From JAQVCM01 sp040403095 (GTDB lineage: Bacteria; Bacteroidota; Bacteroidia; Flavobacteriales_D; Crocinitomicaceae), in NCBI GenBank assembly GCA_040403095.1, contig JBBALI010000008.1, positions 42,307 through 106,306 on the forward strand: a stretch of DNA of 64,000 nt. The letters run 5' to 3'. Shown here piece after piece: positions 6,777-16,352 of this stretch; position 1 is the stretch's first letter; the number at the start of each line of letters is the position of its first letter. A program made the translations under genes and the position numbers. Under the pieces are notes generated by a model that was not told the origin of the DNA, did no database searches, and saw only the letters and a list, made by a program, of their open reading frames with translations.

Positions 6777-9731
6777 TTAATCCAAATTTTCACACGGTAT
6801 TTTTAGTAAAACACGCGTTCCATTGATTGAATGGTTTTCATCTTCGATTTGAAAGGGTCCGTCCATCTCAAAATTACGGTGTGAAAGCTTCTTTAAAAGT
6901 TCAATTCTTTTACTCGTAATTTCCATTCCTTGTGAGCGATGATCGCCTTCCGATTGTCGTTTTTTATTCAAACTGAAATCAATACCAATTCCATTGTCTT
7001 CTAAAATCACCTCTAAATGATCTCCTTTTGCTTCAATTTTAATGGTTATTAAACCTTTTTTATTTTCAACAGGCAAAATACCGTGAATGATGCTGTTTTC
7101 AACAAAGGGTTGAAAAAGCATTGCAGGAACCAATATGTTTTCAGTATCAATATCAGAAACTTCGATTTTATATTCAAAACGATCTCTAAATCGCATGGAT
7201 TCTAAAGAGAGATACAATTCTAATCTTTCAATTTCTTGACTTAAAGAAACCATGTTGTTGTCTTCTGAAGAAGAATCTAAATTTTTACGAATCAATTTTG
7301 CAAAATTCGTCAAATAGCGATTGGCTGAAATTTTGTCTTGGGTATTTATGAAGTACTGAATCGAATTCAAGGAATTGAAAATAAAATGTCGATTCATACT
7401 TGCATTCAAAGATTGTTGCTCAAGAGAAGATAGTCTGGCTTTGTATTCCAAAGATTCTTGGTAGCTTCTCGCTCTTTCTCTACTTACCCTAAGCTGAATA
7501 ATTGCAATTATTACGCCGACTAAGAAAATAAAAACAAGAATAAAAAACCACCAAGTTGCATAAAATGCAGGTGTGATTTTAATAAATAGTACAAACTCTT
7601 TTGAAAATTCTCCAGTACCATTTTTTACCCTGACGTGTAGATTGTAATTTCCTGAAGGTAAATTAGATAAAGTGACTTGCGGATTCGAAAATTCTGGTGA
7701 CCAACCATCATCTAAGCCTTCTAACCAATATTGATATCTTAAATCTTTGGAATTTTTGAGCGTAACACCATCCAATTCAATGAGTAAATTGTTTTTAGAT
7801 CTTGGTAAAATTAAATTCAATGGAATGCCATCTTGCGTAAATCGATTGGAATAATCAGCGTAATTAAAACCTTGAAAGTTTAATTTAATAGACTTAATAT
7901 TCAAGTATGGTAAAATATTTTGAAAGTCAAAAATTTCTGCATCTGGATCAAAAGCTGTCAGACCTTGAGCAGTTCCAAACCACAATCTTCCTTTACGGTC
8001 AACAAAGCTTGAATTGATATTTGATTCTAGATTCACTAAACCTTCCTCCAAACCATAATGTTTTTGGCGGACCTTGAATTTTAACTTCAGATTTGAAAGC
8101 ACATAAAGCCCATTGTTTGTTCCTACAAAAACCTGATTTTCATTTGTATTTATAAAGTTGATAAAGTTAGATGCGGGCTGATCGGACAATGAAATTTGTT
8201 TCAAGTTCATTCCATCGCTCCAGAAAAAACCCTCATCTGTTCCAATCCAAAGATTTTCAAATTGGTCAATTTTAAGTGAAAAAGTCTTTTTCCGAATGTT
8301 TTTGAATCTTGTATATTTTCCGTTTTTAAATGTAAATAATCCGCCATCTGCTGCGCAAAAAAGTTGGGTTTTATATTTTACAATATTTCTAATCGTACCA
8401 ATGTCTTTATTTGTTTCAGAATGAATTATTTTGACTGGTTTTCCATTTACTATTTTTGAAATTCCGTTTGAACCACCAATCCAAATTTCACCCAAGTTAT
8501 TCTTATAAAATGAAGTGATTTTATTACCAGGAGCTCCTGAATTTTCATCAAATATTTCAATTTTTTGATTCAGTTGTTGCCTAAATAATCCTGCCTCTGA
8601 ACCGATCCAAACAAAGCCATTTTTATCAGTTTCAATCGCCCAAATCGTGTTATTAGGTAATTCTTCTAGCTTAAAATTTTCACTTTTTTTGTATTCTATT
8701 AATCCTTTGTCATAAGTTCCAAAAAGGAAATAACCTGGTAAAATTTCAATTCCAGCAGTTATTAGTTCACTTTGAATTCCGCTGTTTAAGTTGAAATATA
8801 CAAATTGCTCGCCTGGAAAACGAAATAGTCCTTTTCCTTCTGAACCAATCCAAATTGTACCATTTCTATCCTCAAAAATATTGGTGATTGCATCTAAAGG
8901 TAATCCCTTACTTTGGTCAATTATGCGACTTTTATCATTTTTGTCAATGACAATAATTCCTTGTTTACTTGGAATCCAAATGTTTCCTTTGCTGTCAAAA
9001 ATACAGTTGCGAATTCCGCTTTGCGTAGGGATTTCGCCAATAGATCTGATGGTTTTATTTGTGAGATTAAATTTAAAAATACCGGTATCAAATGTTGTCA
9101 GAATAATTTCTTCATTGCTCTGTGTGATACCAGAAATATTTAAGGTATCCGCACCTTTAATAGCTTTGAAGTTATATAAATCTTTGGTTGTTAGCAATCC
9201 ACCTCTTGTAGCGACAAATAATTCTTTGTCAACTATTAACAGTCCTCTAACGCGATTTTGGTCTTCACTTTTTAATTCAATATTTCGAAGTTGCAGTTTG
9301 GAATTTATAAAATAGATTCCACCACCATTTGTTGCAATTACATAACCGTCATGAAATTGTTTGATTGCTAAAACATTGACATTTTTGTTCTTAGTGGGAA
9401 ATGCCCATTTTCTTATTTTATTGTTTTGCAATAAACTAACTCCACCTTCATGACCAATCCAAAGTTTTTGGTCGAAACAGTTTAGACTGGTAATTCTATT
9501 GTTTAATAAACCGTCTTTCGTTGAATAATTGACAAAAGTAGAACCATTAAATTTCCCTAGTCCTCCCAATGTCCCCACCCATAAATAGCCTTTTTCATCT
9601 TCAGCAATGGAAGAAACTTGAGATTGTGGTAGTCCTTCAGCGATAGAATACGACAGAAAGGAATAGCTCTGCGCACTTGCTGAAAGCACAGAAAGGCAAC
9701 AAAACATTAAAAAAATCCAGCGAAATATCAT
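6777..9731 (-). CDS. two-component-propeller sensor histidine kinase, LytS-type catalytic part
   Basis: 984-residue membrane sensor. A signal peptide is followed by roughly 700 periplasmic residues of two-component regulator propeller repeats (VWIGSEAGLF, LWIGTDEGFF, IWIGGSNGIS, LWFGTAQGLT), then a Y_Y_Y domain (RYQYWLEGLDDGW ... GNYNLHVRVKNG), one transmembrane helix (TWWFFILVFIFLVGVIIAI), a coiled coil, a His_kinase domain with SMNRHFIFNSLNSIQYF (phospho-His near residue 782), and an HATPase with the N-box FQPFVENSIIHG and G-box EDNGIGID. The gene starts two bases after the LytTR regulator stop, so the two form one operon and a cognate pair. The stimulus is unknown; in Bacteroidota such propellers often sense glycans, but no glycan genes adjoin here. 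Confidence 0.88.
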   Translation of the reverse strand: MIFRWIFLMFCCLSVLSASAQSYSFLSYSIAEGLPQSQVSSIAEDEKGYLWVGTLGGLGKFNGSTFVNYSTKDGLLNNRITSLNCFDQKLWIGHEGGVSLLQNNKIRKWAFPTKNKNVNVLAIKQFHDGYVIATNGGGIYFINSKLQLRNIELKSEDQNRVRGLLIVDKELFVATRGGLLTTKDLYNFKAIKGADTLNISGITQSNEEIILTTFDTGIFKFNLTNKTIRSIGEIPTQSGIRNCIFDSKGNIWIPSKQGIIVIDKNDKSRIIDQSKGLPLDAITNIFEDRNGTIWIGSEGKGLFRFPGEQFVYFNLNSGIQSELITAGIEILPGYFLFGTYDKGLIEYKKSENFKLEELPNNTIWAIETDKNGFVWIGSEAGLFRQQLNQKIEIFDENSGAPGNKITSFYKNNLGEIWIGGSNGISKIVNGKPVKIIHSETNKDIGTIRNIVKYKTQLFCAADGGLFTFKNGKYTRFKNIRKKTFSLKIDQFENLWIGTDEGFFWSDGMNLKQISLSDQPASNFINFINTNENQVFVGTNNGLYVLSNLKLKFKVRQKHYGLEEGLVNLESNINSSFVDRKGRLWFGTAQGLTAFDPDAEIFDFQNILPYLNIKSIKLNFQGFNYADYSNRFTQDGIPLNLILPRSKNNLLIELDGVTLKNSKDLRYQYWLEGLDDGWSPEFSNPQVTLSNLPSGNYNLHVRVKNGTGEFSKEFVLFIKITPAFYATWWFFILVFIFLVGVIIAIIQLRVSRERARSYQESLEYKARLSSLEQQSLNASMNRHFIFNSLNSIQYFINTQDKISANRYLTNFAKLIRKNLDSSSEDNNMVSLSQEIERLELYLSLESMRFRDRFEYKIEVSDIDTENILVPAMLFQPFVENSIIHGILPVENKKGLITIKIEAKGDHLEVILEDNGIGIDFSLNKKRQSEGDHRSQGMEITSKRIELLKKLSHRNFEMDGPFQIEDENHSINGTRVLLKIPCENLD

Positions 9732-9732
9732 T

Positions 9733-10506
9733 TTATTCTTTCAGCATTTTAACAAAATCTGTAACACGATTTCTTGCAACAGGAATTCTTAGTCCGCCTT
9801 TTAAAACGGCAAAATGTCCATCTTCATTGATATATTCAACCAGTCTTTTCAAGTTGATAATATGTGATTTATGTACTCTGAAAAATTTTGCTGGATCTAA
9901 AATGTGTTCGTAGATTTTCAATGTTCGCGTGTCCAAATACCTTGTTCCATCTTCGAAATAAATGGTAGTACAATTTCCGCTTGCTTCCAAATGAGTAATC
10001 GTATCATCTTCAATAATTTTCAATCCTCTTGTATGGCTGATGGCAATTCTATTATTTGGACGATTTGACAACAAACTTTGAGACAAGTTTTTTAAAGATT
10101 TAAAATAAGTCACAAAATTTTGAGGGTCGTCAGAAAATATTTTTTTCGCTTCAACCAATTTATCAACAGCCGATCTTAAATCGTCAATATCTATTGGTTT
10201 TAGCACATAGTAAACAGCACTTGCATTGAAAGCTCTAAGGGCGTAATCTTTGAAAGCGGTTACAAAAACAACTAGAAAGTCTTTGTTCTCAACTTCATCT
10301 AATAATTCAAAACCTTCAGCACCACTTGGCATTCTAATGTCTAAAAATATTACATCTGGTTTAGAGGCTTCAATGATTGCTTTTGCTTGTTCCTTGCCTG
10401 AGGCTTCGCCAATTACCTCTATTTCTGGACAAAATTCTTCCAGCATAAGTTGCAAATTTTTTCTTGCAAACTCTTCATCGTCAATAATTAAAGCCCTCAT
10501 TTTCAT
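9733..10506 (-). CDS. LytTR-family response regulator
   Basis: 257 residues. An N-terminal receiver domain has the acidic pair D9-D10, phospho-acceptor Asp56 in DVIFLDIRMP, and the Thr and Lys switch residues in VTAFKDYALRAF ... YVLKPID. A linker is followed by a LytTR DNA-binding domain (ISHTRGLKIIEDDTITHLEASGNCTTI ... FFRVHKSHIINLKRL). It should bind direct repeats near its target promoters when phosphorylated by the adjacent kinase. First gene of the pair; the divergent 450-base region upstream is the natural place for its own control. Confidence 0.9.
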   Translation of the reverse strand: MKMRALIIDDEEFARKNLQLMLEEFCPEIEVIGEASGKEQAKAIIEASKPDVIFLDIRMPSGAEGFELLDEVENKDFLVVFVTAFKDYALRAFNASAVYYVLKPIDIDDLRSAVDKLVEAKKIFSDDPQNFVTYFKSLKNLSQSLLSNRPNNRIAISHTRGLKIIEDDTITHLEASGNCTTIYFEDGTRYLDTRTLKIYEHILDPAKFFRVHKSHIINLKRLVEYINEDGHFAVLKGGLRIPVARNRVTDFVKMLKE

Positions 10507-10725
10507 AGTTTAGATTTTTAATTTTATTTTCATAGTGGTTGAACAAAGAAAAGCATTTTAAATTAATTTCCTGCTTTGCGCTGCGCATTTGACCGAATTT
10601 ACTGATTAATTTCAATTTGTTTTTAAATGAACAACCAGTTAAATTTTCTCTACTACACTTAACAGAAAATTAACAACCATTAAATCAATGATCAAAACAG
10701 TTCAAGTTTTATTTATTTTCTCATC

Positions 10726-10827
10726 ATGGAAAGCAACTATTTTCGTAAGTATAAAACTCAACTTATGGAAATAAATTTACAAAACTCTATTCAATTTATT
10801 TGGATTTTTAACGATAACGGAAATTAA
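10726..10827 (+). CDS. possible 33-residue peptide or part of a small RNA
   Basis: ATG frame ending with TAA inside the left half of the terminator at 10816. The encoded peptide (MESNYFRKYKTQLME...) matches nothing I recognise. It may be a non-coding transcript instead. The reason to list it is the otherwise orphan terminator directly behind it. Confidence 0.22.
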   Translation: MESNYFRKYKTQLMEINLQNSIQFIWIFNDNGN

Positions 10828-10844
10828 TAGTTTCCGTTTTTTTT
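10816..10844 (+). terminator. orphan Rho-independent terminator
   Basis: 8-bp stem AACGGAAA / TTTCCGTT (10816-10823, 10831-10838), 7-base loop, then six more T (eight T in a row). It points in the plus direction although the nearest upstream gene is on the minus strand and divergent. Confidence 0.75.
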
Positions 10845-10956
10845 GCAATTATAATTTTTGAAATTTAAAGCAACTTGGCTACTGTTTTTGCGTCTATTAA
10901 GTCCTTGAAATAATACTGAAATTGTTGTTTCAAAATTTTATTGTAATTTCGATTCG

Positions 10957-13900
10957 ATGAGAATATTAAATTTGACTTGCTTACTTCTTTTTTCTTTTCT
11001 TGGATTTTCCCAGCAAGAGCAAGTTTGGTTGCATCCAAATCGCGGTCAGTGGCATTCAAATATTCGATATAAAGTGGAATTGAATGGGGGCGAAATGTAT
11101 CTCGAAAATCAAGGATTTACTTATGCTTTTCACAATGCTTCTGAAGTTTATCACGCAAATCATGAAGGTAAAAGTGACAGTCGTTCTGAAGTAAAACTTG
11201 AGGGACATGCTGTAAGATCAAGTTTTTTAGGGGCCAATGTTGCAGCGCAAAAAATAGAAAGTGAACCCTCTAAAAATTATAGGAATTATTTTTTAGGAAA
11301 TAATCAGTCGAAATGGAAATCAATGATTTACAGCTTGAAAAAAGTTGTTTACAAAGATTTTTATCCAGCGATTGACATGCAAGTGGAAGGCAATGGTTCA
11401 AATGTAGAATATAGTTTTATTGTAGCTCCTGGGAAAGATGTTTCTCAAATTCAAATGAAAATTGAAGGTGCAAATTCAGTATTTATTGATAGTGAAGGAA
11501 ATTTACATACAACTCATACCTTTGGTGAAATTATAGAAAGTGCTCCAAAAGCTTGGAACATCGATGAAAATGGAAAGAAAAATCTTGTAAAGATTGCTTT
11601 TCAACTGAAAGACAATGTAGTTGGATATATTTTCCCAAAAGATTACAATCGAAATCAGACATTGGTGATTGATCCTGAATTGACTTTTTCGACTTTTACG
11701 GGTTCAACATCAGATAATTGGGGATTTAGTGCTGCGCCTGATCAATCTGCACGTGTTTTTGCCGCTGGAATTGTATTTGGAACTGGTTATCCAATTGTTA
11801 CTGGTGCTTTTGATCCCTCCTTCAATGGGGGAAGTTTTGATATAGGTATTTCAAAATTTAATGCGCTTGGCACCCAATTGCTTTTTTCCTCTTATATTGG
11901 AGGTTTGGGCGTTGAAACACCGCACAGTATTGTTTGCAATGCCAACAATGAATTGTATATCATGGGCGCAACTTCCTCAGCAGATTTTCCGATGCCAGGA
12001 ACGCCTTTTGATGCCAGTTTTAATGGAGGACCTTCTTTTACTGAGAATGGATTAAGTTTCAACGGTTCAGATATTTATGTAACAAGATTGAGTGCAAACG
12101 GTGCAAATCTTTTGTCTTCCACTTTTATGGGTGGAAGTGGTACAGATGGAATCAATTCCAGTGTTTTACATTACAATTATGGTGACCAATTTAGAGGCTC
12201 AGTAGAAATTGACGGCGTAGGAAATGTATTTGTTGCCTCATCCACAGCTTCAAGTAACTTCCCAACTGCAAATGCATTTCAATCCTTCTTAAACGGTCCT
12301 CAAGATGCCGTAGTTTTTAAGCTATCACCGAACTTGAATACGTTAATGTGGTCATCTCTTTTTGGTGGTGGTGGAGTTGAAACTGGTAATTCTTTAGAAG
12401 TAGCACCAAATGGAGATGTGTATTTAGTTGGTGGTACCACTTCCTCTAGTTTAGGATTTTCCGTTGGTCACACTCTGAGTGGTTTGGGAGGTCTATCAGA
12501 TGGTTATTTGATTAAAATTAATGGTACAACACCATTTGTTCAAGCAGGAACTTACATGGGAACCAATGAATATGATCAAACTTATTTTGTGCAATTAGAT
12601 TTGAATAATCAGGTTTATGTTTACGGACAAACCGAAGGAAATATTCCAATTAGTGCTGGCGTTTACGGGACTCCAAATTCTGGTCAATTCATCCGAAAGT
12701 ACTCAACTAATTTGGTAAATTTAAGTTGGTCAACTTGCATAGGTGCTGGTACTGGTCATGTCGAAATTTCCCCAACAGCATTTTTAGTTTCAGATTGTTA
12801 TGATATTTACATTTCTGGCTGGGGCGGTTCAGTGAATAGTGGAAACAGTTCTGCAACTTTCAGTTCAAGTAATGGCTTTCAAGTAACACCAGATGCATAT
12901 CAATCCTCAACCAATGGCAATAACTTTTATATCGCGGTGTTGCGTCAAGATGCAATCAGTTTGAAATATGCCACTTACATGGGAAGTTTGACCGCAAGTT
13001 CAAATCACGTGGATGGTGGAACAAGTCGATTCGATAAATCTGGAAGGATTTACCATGCTGTTTGCGGTGCTTGTGGAGGAAATAATTTTGGATTCACAAC
13101 AACACCTGGCGTTTGGTCGCCGAGTAATCCAAGCCCAAACTGTAATTTGGCAGTATTTAAATTTGAGTTAAATCATATTGATGCCATTGTGAGTCAGCCA
13201 GCTCCATTGATTTGTATGCCAGCGCCTGTTTCATTTACAAATAATAGTTCAAACGGAAATACATTCTTTTGGGATTTCGGAGACAATACAACATCGTCTC
13301 AAGTAAATCCCTCTCATTCATATTCTGGGGCAGGAAACTATGATGTTGTTTTAATTGTTTCAGATTCAAGTGGATGCTATTCATCTGATACTACCACTTT
13401 TCAAATCAATATTGGTGATTTTAATGGACAAGTAACGGCACCTAATGCAGCCATTTGTCCTGGTTCAACGTATCAATTTGATGCTTCAGGTGGTTCATCT
13501 TATCAGTGGTCACCTGCACAATTTTTAAATAATGCAAATATTGCTAATCCGATTGCAACAATCACTGAAACAACTGTTTTTACTGTTATTATTTCTGATA
13601 GTTGTGGGACTGATACTTTGAGTGTTACTTTACAAGTTTTGAGTGGTGGATCAAACGCCTCTACCGATACAACAATTTGCCTAGGAAATTTTGTTCCTAT
13701 TTTTGCGAGTGGAGGCTCATCTTATGTTTGGACTCCAAGTATTGGATTAGATAATCCTAATATTGCCACACCAATTGCCACACCAACACAAACCACTGTT
13801 TATAATTGTGCAATCACTTCTGCTGCAGGATGTACATTCAATGAAAGTGTAGAGATTGAAGTTGTCTTAACTCCTCCGAATCCTCAAATTTTAGATTCTG

Positions 13901-14829
13901 TCAAAATATGTTCAGGAGAAACAGAAGTGCTTAATGTGTCTGGGGCAGATATTTTTGAATGGTCACCAAATATAAATATTTCAACCATCAATGGACCAAC
14001 AGTTGCAGTAAATCCTTTATTTGATATGTATTATTACTGTGATTTTATCAATGCCTGTGGTTCAATCAAAGACAGTGTGTTAATTGATATTGTAGCACCA
14101 AATATTACTGCAGGATTTGATACTATTATTTGTCCTGGAAAAAGTGCCAATCTAGTTGCATTTGGCGGAAATTCCTATGTTTGGAGTCCTGTAAATTCAT
14201 TAAATGAAAACACAGGAAATCAAGTGATAGCCACTCCATTGTTAAACACAACTTACATTGTTGTTGGAACAGATATTAATGGATGTAGCGACACCGCTTC
14301 GGTTCAGGTTAATTTGTTTCCAAAAGCATTTATTCAAACCTCTCCAGATGTGTATGCTTTCTTTAGTGATGTAATTCAATTAAGTGCAACAAGTTCTACA
14401 GTAGGAGCTTATGTTTGGTCGCCCTCAGAGTATTTGAGTTGTACTGTTTGTGTAAGTCCTGTGGCAAATCCAGACAAAAACTTCCAATATGTTGTTTCTT
14501 ACACGGATCAAAATGGTTGTAGAGCTTCAGATAGTGTAAGAATTTTTTATGATGCAATCATTTATGTACCAAACACATTTACACCACAAGGCAACAATTT
14601 TAATGAAGTCTTCAAAGCAGTAGGAGGGAATGTAAAAACATTTGAAATGAGTATTTACAACCGTTGGGGAGAATTGATTTTTACCATGAACAGCATGGAT
14701 GAATCATGGGATGGAAGTTATAAAGGTCTTCCATGCCAAGACGGGACTTATGTTTGGAAAATAGTTTATACCGATTTCACCAGCAATAAAGAAAAAAAGA
14801 TGGCAGGTCACATTAATTTATTGAGATAA
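10957..14829 (+). CDS. large T9SS type B-secreted SBBP/PKD surface protein
   Basis: 1290 residues. Signal peptide (LLLFSFLGFSQQ), then an N-terminal domain opening VWLHPNRGQWHSNIRYKVEL that commonly precedes SBBP repeats, then SBBP beta-propeller blades (FSTFTGSTSDNWGFSAAPDQ, LLFSSYIGGLGVET..., LLSSTFMGGSGTDG...) to about residue 740. A PKD domain follows near residues 755-825 (FFWDFGDNTTSSQVNPSHSYSGAG), then three or four Ig/PKD-like modules with the SYVWSP and TICPG signatures, and a C-terminal gliding-motility-associated sorting domain (YVPNTFTPQG...NEVFKAVGG ... YNRWGELIF ... WDGSYKG ... DGTYVWKI). Expected on the cell surface, as an adhesin or carbohydrate-binding scaffold. Its stop is one base from the convergent vWA gene. 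Confidence 0.85.
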   Translation: MRILNLTCLLLFSFLGFSQQEQVWLHPNRGQWHSNIRYKVELNGGEMYLENQGFTYAFHNASEVYHANHEGKSDSRSEVKLEGHAVRSSFLGANVAAQKIESEPSKNYRNYFLGNNQSKWKSMIYSLKKVVYKDFYPAIDMQVEGNGSNVEYSFIVAPGKDVSQIQMKIEGANSVFIDSEGNLHTTHTFGEIIESAPKAWNIDENGKKNLVKIAFQLKDNVVGYIFPKDYNRNQTLVIDPELTFSTFTGSTSDNWGFSAAPDQSARVFAAGIVFGTGYPIVTGAFDPSFNGGSFDIGISKFNALGTQLLFSSYIGGLGVETPHSIVCNANNELYIMGATSSADFPMPGTPFDASFNGGPSFTENGLSFNGSDIYVTRLSANGANLLSSTFMGGSGTDGINSSVLHYNYGDQFRGSVEIDGVGNVFVASSTASSNFPTANAFQSFLNGPQDAVVFKLSPNLNTLMWSSLFGGGGVETGNSLEVAPNGDVYLVGGTTSSSLGFSVGHTLSGLGGLSDGYLIKINGTTPFVQAGTYMGTNEYDQTYFVQLDLNNQVYVYGQTEGNIPISAGVYGTPNSGQFIRKYSTNLVNLSWSTCIGAGTGHVEISPTAFLVSDCYDIYISGWGGSVNSGNSSATFSSSNGFQVTPDAYQSSTNGNNFYIAVLRQDAISLKYATYMGSLTASSNHVDGGTSRFDKSGRIYHAVCGACGGNNFGFTTTPGVWSPSNPSPNCNLAVFKFELNHIDAIVSQPAPLICMPAPVSFTNNSSNGNTFFWDFGDNTTSSQVNPSHSYSGAGNYDVVLIVSDSSGCYSSDTTTFQINIGDFNGQVTAPNAAICPGSTYQFDASGGSSYQWSPAQFLNNANIANPIATITETTVFTVIISDSCGTDTLSVTLQVLSGGSNASTDTTICLGNFVPIFASGGSSYVWTPSIGLDNPNIATPIATPTQTTVYNCAITSAAGCTFNESVEIEVVLTPPNPQILDSVKICSGETEVLNVSGADIFEWSPNINISTINGPTVAVNPLFDMYYYCDFINACGSIKDSVLIDIVAPNITAGFDTIICPGKSANLVAFGGNSYVWSPVNSLNENTGNQVIATPLLNTTYIVVGTDINGCSDTASVQVNLFPKAFIQTSPDVYAFFSDVIQLSATSSTVGAYVWSPSEYLSCTVCVSPVANPDKNFQYVVSYTDQNGCRASDSVRIFYDAIIYVPNTFTPQGNNFNEVFKAVGGNVKTFEMSIYNRWGELIFTMNSMDESWDGSYKGLPCQDGTYVWKIVYTDFTSNKEKKMAGHINLLR

Positions 14830-14830
14830 A

Positions 14831-16291
14831 TTATTTTCTGAAAGCAGAGATTCTAATTTCTTGAATTAAATTCTTTTGTGCATCAACTAATTTGAAAATA
14901 GGAACATATCTTCCATTGCCGATTTTGGCAGCTTCTTTCATCTTTGCTTCATCTTGTAATAAATTTTTTATTCCAACAACAGACAAATTAATTCCAAGGT
15001 TTTTATGTTTTTCGATGGATATTTGATAATCATCGGAATTTTTATTAAAAGCTCCGTCAGTGATTACTACGACCAAATTTGCGCCATCTTTCATGTATCC
15101 AATTACAGCTTGTTCAAAACCCAGTTTAATTCCATCTCCTCCGGCAGTTCCTCCACCTGGTCTGATTTTTTCAATCGGTTTTTTGATAAAATCTTTTTCA
15201 TTTCCTGCGGTTGGTGGTACTAAAACCTTCGCTGTTGACGAGTAGGTTACGATTGACATTTTATCCTCTGGACGCAAATAGTTAGTCAATTGAAACAAAG
15301 AGTATTTCATCAATTCCAATTTATCCCCTTGTAACATAGAAGATGATTTATCTAAGACAAAAACCACATTGATTGGTTTGAAGTATTTTGCTTCAAAATT
15401 TTCAAAGGGAATTTGATTGAAGTCAACAGAGACAATTTCGTCAGTTTGCGTAGTTGCTTCTTGTACAACTATAGTTTCAATCGTTAAAGGAACTTCTTCC
15501 AAAACAACAACTTGTGAATCGGTTTTTTCAATTGGTTTTTCTGAAGTAGCTGCCTCAATTGGGTTTGTTGGATTTTGAATTTCAATAGGAATAGGCAATC
15601 CAATTTTGGGATCTTTACTCAATTCTAGCACGATGTAATTGCGTTGAAAATTGACATAATTCCCTTGCTCAGTTGGTAAATATCCAATATGAGTGCTGTA
15701 AAAATAAGTATAGCCAAGTGGAATTTTTTCTACAATTTGTCCATTTTTATTTGTTTTCCAGTTACCTATTGGTAAACCATTTTGAATCATAGAGACAGTA
15801 GAATTGGCTAATATTTCTTTGGTTTCTTTGTCTATGGTAACGACAGTAATTTTAAAGTTTGTTGCATAGACTGAGGGTTTGGAACCAAAATCAGGACAAG
15901 TTTGTAACGCGCTCAGGCTATTTTCCTCAAACTCTTTGATGTTTCCGTTAATTTTGAGAATAGTAGGAGTTAATTTGTCGCTTGTATAGACTTCAATTTC
16001 ATAATTGAATTTGCCTAACTTTTTAGCGTTTGGTTTCAATCTTATAATGAGAGAACTATCAGGATCCAAATATTGTCCGTTAACTAAGTAGGTAACTTCT
16101 TGTGGCTTTCTGACACTAAGAAGATATTCTTTCTTTTTACCAGTATTGGTGATTTTGAAATCGACAAATCTTTCAGAAGAAGCAAAAAGTTCATCAAAAT
16201 CAAAGTTTGTTTTGTCAAAAATGATTTGGGTTTTTGCTGAATAATTTAATGCAAACAGACAAAATAAAAGCAATACAAATTTAAATTTCAT
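14831..16291 (-). CDS. secreted von Willebrand factor A domain protein
   Basis: 486 residues with a signal peptide (FVLLLFCLFALNYSAKTQ). Residues about 20-120 form an Ig-like fold resembling DUF1573/ASH-type domains (FDFDELFASSERFVDFKITNTGKKKEYLL). Next is a carboxypeptidase-regulatory-like beta-sandwich (ITVVTIDKETKEILANSTVSM), a Pro/Glu/Thr linker, and a C-terminal vWA domain with a complete-looking MIDAS: DKSSS, the G-G-G-T-A-G-G-D-G loop and ITDGAF. It should bind a divalent cation and a protein ligand in the periplasm or at the outer membrane. No T9SS tail is visible. Partner unknown. Confidence 0.78.
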   Translation of the reverse strand: MKFKFVLLLFCLFALNYSAKTQIIFDKTNFDFDELFASSERFVDFKITNTGKKKEYLLSVRKPQEVTYLVNGQYLDPDSSLIIRLKPNAKKLGKFNYEIEVYTSDKLTPTILKINGNIKEFEENSLSALQTCPDFGSKPSVYATNFKITVVTIDKETKEILANSTVSMIQNGLPIGNWKTNKNGQIVEKIPLGYTYFYSTHIGYLPTEQGNYVNFQRNYIVLELSKDPKIGLPIPIEIQNPTNPIEAATSEKPIEKTDSQVVVLEEVPLTIETIVVQEATTQTDEIVSVDFNQIPFENFEAKYFKPINVVFVLDKSSSMLQGDKLELMKYSLFQLTNYLRPEDKMSIVTYSSTAKVLVPPTAGNEKDFIKKPIEKIRPGGGTAGGDGIKLGFEQAVIGYMKDGANLVVVITDGAFNKNSDDYQISIEKHKNLGINLSVVGIKNLLQDEAKMKEAAKIGNGRYVPIFKLVDAQKNLIQEIRISAFRK

Positions 16292-16352
16292 ATAACCAAA
16301 TTAGCAATTATTTTGCCAAAAGGGAATCAGAATTCATACTACTTTTTTCAGA

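Larger units (their letters stand above)
10507..10956. other. 450-bp divergent intergenic region with an orphan terminator
   Basis: Separates the response-regulator gene (minus) from the large SBBP/PKD gene (plus). No clear TAnnTTTG box was found on either strand. It contains a plus-strand intrinsic terminator at 10816-10844 with no annotated gene ahead of it, and a 33-codon frame (10726-10827) that ends inside the terminator stem. This suggests a short transcript of about 100-150 nt. Confidence 0.45.
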
